This document shows positions 61,707 to 64,000 of a stretch of DNA of 64,000 nt, piece after piece (the stretch's first letter is position 1; each line of letters begins with the position of its first letter). The stretch is taken from the NCBI GenBank assembly GCA_023417785.1, contig JAEZEH010000145.1, forward strand, positions 95,652 through 159,651, in the 5' to 3' direction. Position numbers and translations under genes: made by a program. Below the pieces are notes generated by a model, which made no database searches, was not told where the DNA came from, and saw only the letters and a program-made list of their open reading frames with translations. The stretch comes from Bacteroidota bacterium. Its GTDB lineage: Bacteria > Bacteroidota > Bacteroidia > Cytophagales > Cyclobacteriaceae.

Positions 61707-63950
61707 CTATCGCTTACTCGCCTCCATCTGGAAGGTCTTGGTAACAACATCTTCGAGAAACGCAATAACCTCCTGCTGGCCTTTCACCGAATGTTTTGCA
61801 ATACTTTGTCCCCGTCCAACTTTAATAGTTGTCCCTACGTCGGCGAGGGCTCGAAACATATCTTCGTCGGTTTTGTCGTCACCGATTGCCAGCACAAAGT
61901 CGTATTGTGATTCCTCAACTAATCTGATAGCAGCTGCGCCTTTATCGATTCCGGCGACGCGAACTTCCACGACTTTATTTCCGTCAATTACCTGGAGTTG
62001 CGCGTTTCTGATAAGATGGTAAAGGTTGTCTAATAGCTCCCTTGACCGCGCGAAGCCCGCATCGGGTTCAACATTCCGGTAATGCCACGCCAAGGTGTGA
62101 TTCTTTTCTTCAACAAACGACCCGGGTAACCTTTTGCAGAAAAGATCCATAGTGGGTTTAATCAGCGGCTTCCATTGTTGATCGAACTCTCGGCGGAGTT
62201 CCCAGGTGTCTTCCCTTCGCCGGATAGCCGCGCCGTGTTCCGCTACAAGCGTGATGGGAAGATGGCCGAACCATTCGTCAAGCGTAGCGGCGTCACGACC
62301 ACTGATAATAGATAAGGCAGTCTTGGGGTCAGAACTCAGATGTCCAATCAGATTTAACAAAGCAGCACCCGGAACAGCTTGCTTGGGATGTTTGGCAAAG
62401 CCAACCAGGGTGCCGTCGTAGTCAAGAAGAAGAAGTCGCCGTTCAGCATTGATGAATTGCATAATGATTTCATCCTTCGATTGGCGGGTCAGGAACTTAT
62501 TGTTTTCCTGATGTTGCTGTACTTGAACCTCGTTGAGGGTCTGGAAGAAATCATGCACCCAGCTGGCTACATCATAATACTGAAGCCGATTTTGCATTAG
62601 TGAAAGCTTGGTCTTTTGTTCGTCTTCCGGCATATTCAGAGCCTGCTCTATGCCAGCAGCCACTTCAAACTTGTCAAGGGGGTTAACAAGGATTGACTCA
62701 CCGAGTTCAGACGCCGCACCCGCCAGTTCACTCAATACAAGAACGCCCTTTCCTTCCGAGCAACACGCCACGTATTCTTTGGCAACGAGATTCATCCCGT
62801 CGCGCAATGGTGTAAGAAGCCCTACATCAGCAGCGAGATAAAGCGCACACAATTCCTGAAAGGGAAGGTGGCTGTAACGGTAGATAACCGGTTGCCACGA
62901 GAGTGTCGAGAACCTTCCGTTTATGCTTCCTACCTGTTCTTCGATGAGTTTCCGCCGCTCATTATATTTCGATATGATTTGTCTGGACGGCACTACGACC
63001 AGAATAAAAACAACCTTTTCCAACCATTGCGGGTGGTCTTTGAGAAATTGTTCGAACCCGTCGAGTCGATGCGTTACACCCTTTGTATAATCCAGTCGGT
63101 CAACCGAGAAAATTACCTTCTTGTCCGGGAAGTTCTCAAGTATTTTTTCTTTCTGCTTCACAACCTCCGGCAGTTGTGACGTGGAGTGAAAGAGCTTGTA
63201 TTCTATACCCAGTGGGAAAAGTTCTGCTTTGACGAGTCGCCCTTCATGTCCAATCACCCGATAGTGATGGTCAATGCCCAGAACCATACGCACCGACTTC
63301 AGAAAATGCTGAACGTATTCCGAGGTATGAAATCCGATGAGGTCTGCCCCCATGAGGCCGCGGATGATCTTTTCTTTCCACGGCCGGTGCAGAAGCCGGA
63401 ATATTTCGAAGGAAGGAAAAGGAATATGGAGGAAGAAACCGATCGTGGCATTCGGAATCCGGTCCCGGATCATTTGAGGTAAGAGGAACAACTGGTAGTC
63501 GTGCACCCAGATAGTGTCTCCGGGCTGGTAAATCCTGACCAGGTGATCGGCGAATTGCTGGTTCACCGTCTCATACATTTCGAAGGACTCCCGATCGTAT
63601 ACTACAAAGGACGGAAAATAATGGAAGAGCGGCCAAAGCGTAGCGTTGCAAAATCCATTGTAGTACTTGTTATAGACTTTTTGGTCGATGAAAATGGGCT
63701 CAATACGGAAATTTTCCTCCCCGGATGGCTTAAACCGGTCCCATCTTTTTTCTGGAAAGTCGGCCGATCCCAGCCATATTTTCTCGGAGAATTCGTCGTC
63801 TTCAGAAGTAGTTTCGAAATAGCTTTTCAAGGCTGTTACCAGACCGCCGTCACTCTGTTTTAAGAATATTTTACTTCCTTTCTCCAACAACTGAAAAGGC
63901 AACCGATTGGAAACGATTATAAGTCGTTTTTTTGATATATGTTCCGCCAT
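61707..63950 (-). CDS. Fused trehalose-6-phosphate synthase / phosphatase
   Basis: 747 residues. The N-terminal GT20 synthase (about 1-480) has LIIVSNRLPF, SDGGLVTAL, IWVHDYQLFLLPQMI, SVDRLDYTKGVTHRLDGFEQ and DGMNLVAKEY. The C-terminal HAD phosphatase (about 500-740) has LLLDYDGTLVGF with nucleophile Asp510, ISGRDAATLDEWFG and IGDDKTDEDMFRAL. Together they turn UDP-glucose and glucose-6-phosphate into trehalose, an osmo- and desiccation protectant. OtsA-OtsB fusions of this order are known in Bacteroidota. The upstream 50 bases to the window end contain TACCTTTA on the minus strand, a near-match -7 box. Confidence 0.95.
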   Translation of the reverse strand: MAEHISKKRLIIVSNRLPFQLLEKGSKIFLKQSDGGLVTALKSYFETTSEDDEFSEKIWLGSADFPEKRWDRFKPSGEENFRIEPIFIDQKVYNKYYNGFCNATLWPLFHYFPSFVVYDRESFEMYETVNQQFADHLVRIYQPGDTIWVHDYQLFLLPQMIRDRIPNATIGFFLHIPFPSFEIFRLLHRPWKEKIIRGLMGADLIGFHTSEYVQHFLKSVRMVLGIDHHYRVIGHEGRLVKAELFPLGIEYKLFHSTSQLPEVVKQKEKILENFPDKKVIFSVDRLDYTKGVTHRLDGFEQFLKDHPQWLEKVVFILVVVPSRQIISKYNERRKLIEEQVGSINGRFSTLSWQPVIYRYSHLPFQELCALYLAADVGLLTPLRDGMNLVAKEYVACCSEGKGVLVLSELAGAASELGESILVNPLDKFEVAAGIEQALNMPEDEQKTKLSLMQNRLQYYDVASWVHDFFQTLNEVQVQQHQENNKFLTRQSKDEIIMQFINAERRLLLLDYDGTLVGFAKHPKQAVPGAALLNLIGHLSSDPKTALSIISGRDAATLDEWFGHLPITLVAEHGAAIRRREDTWELRREFDQQWKPLIKPTMDLFCKRLPGSFVEEKNHTLAWHYRNVEPDAGFARSRELLDNLYHLIRNAQLQVIDGNKVVEVRVAGIDKGAAAIRLVEESQYDFVLAIGDDKTDEDMFRALADVGTTIKVGRGQSIAKHSVKGQQEVIAFLEDVVTKTFQMEASKR

Positions 63951-64000
63951 TCACTGTTCTTTTCGTTTAAAACAGGGTTAAAGGTACGAATAAAGCCCCA

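Noticed and set aside
61707..63950. Trehalose synthase/phosphatase fusion as a novelty
   Set aside because: OtsA-OtsB fusions of this order are already known in Bacteroidota and eukaryotes.

Overview
The window looks like chromosomal DNA of a Bacteroidota bacterium, most likely a Cytophagales/Cytophagia-type organism. The reasons are Bacteroidota-style promoters (TTTG-N19-21-TAnnTTTG) before guaB, ppc and purH; a PorZ-like type IX secretion protein beside recO; a fused alpha/beta 2-oxoacid dehydrogenase E1; a YtxJ-type bacillithiol protein; and a two-component propeller histidine kinase. The genus cannot be read from the sequence. Coding density is very high. I see no rRNA, tRNA, insertion sequence, integrase, phage gene or CRISPR array. 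No gene-free stretch exceeds 300 bases; the longest (2190-2444, 26524-26785, 52647-52918) hold promoters or leader DNA.

Layout. 1-2189: end of a flavin amine oxidase, a TauE/SafE permease and an RlpA-SPOR protein. 2445-3917: guaB with promoter and terminator. 4006-12089: an eight-gene same-strand run comprising a SpoIIE-type phosphatase, STAS protein, RsbW-like kinase, three PpiC/SurA-like periplasmic proteins and a MoxR ATPase. 12086-14634: an OmpR-type two-component pair divergent from a DUF1573 gene, with phased TTAACA repeats between them. 14821-21576: PEP carboxylase, aldose epimerase-like protein, CE2-like esterase, RuvX, peptide deformylase and methionine aminotransferase. 21617-26523: membrane-anchored metallo-hydrolase, PAS histidine kinase, omega-amidase and purH. 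26786-32356: the rod-shape cluster mreB-mreC-mreD-PBP2-rodA.

32357-42901: a conserved uncharacterised protein, ferredoxin, thymidine kinase, PorZ-like protein, RecO, Tat-exported superoxide dismutase, 2OG-Fe oxygenase, chromate transporter, TonB, a putative outer-membrane protein, OsmC and YtxJ. 42911-47031: a 715-residue very basic secreted repeat protein with no known relative that I recognise, translationally coupled to the fused 2-oxoacid dehydrogenase E1 gene. 47155-52646: a propeller sensor kinase, M16 peptidase, IspF and MnmD. 52919-58968: glutamate synthase gltBD, closed by a clear terminator. 59107-61094: the agmatine-to-putrescine pair aguB-aguA. 61091-63950: 5-formyltetrahydrofolate cyclo-ligase and a fused trehalose-6-phosphate synthase/phosphatase.

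Functional links inside the window: guaB and purH share IMP; the aminotransferase and omega-amidase can act together on keto-acids of the methionine salvage type; mreBCD, PBP2 and RodA build the elongation machinery; the phosphatase/STAS/kinase module sits in one run with outer-membrane protein chaperones. The best candidate for something undescribed is the basic repeat protein at 42911-45058. Next are the partner-switching/chaperone run and the operator-like repeats at 14126-14163 and 22775-22840.
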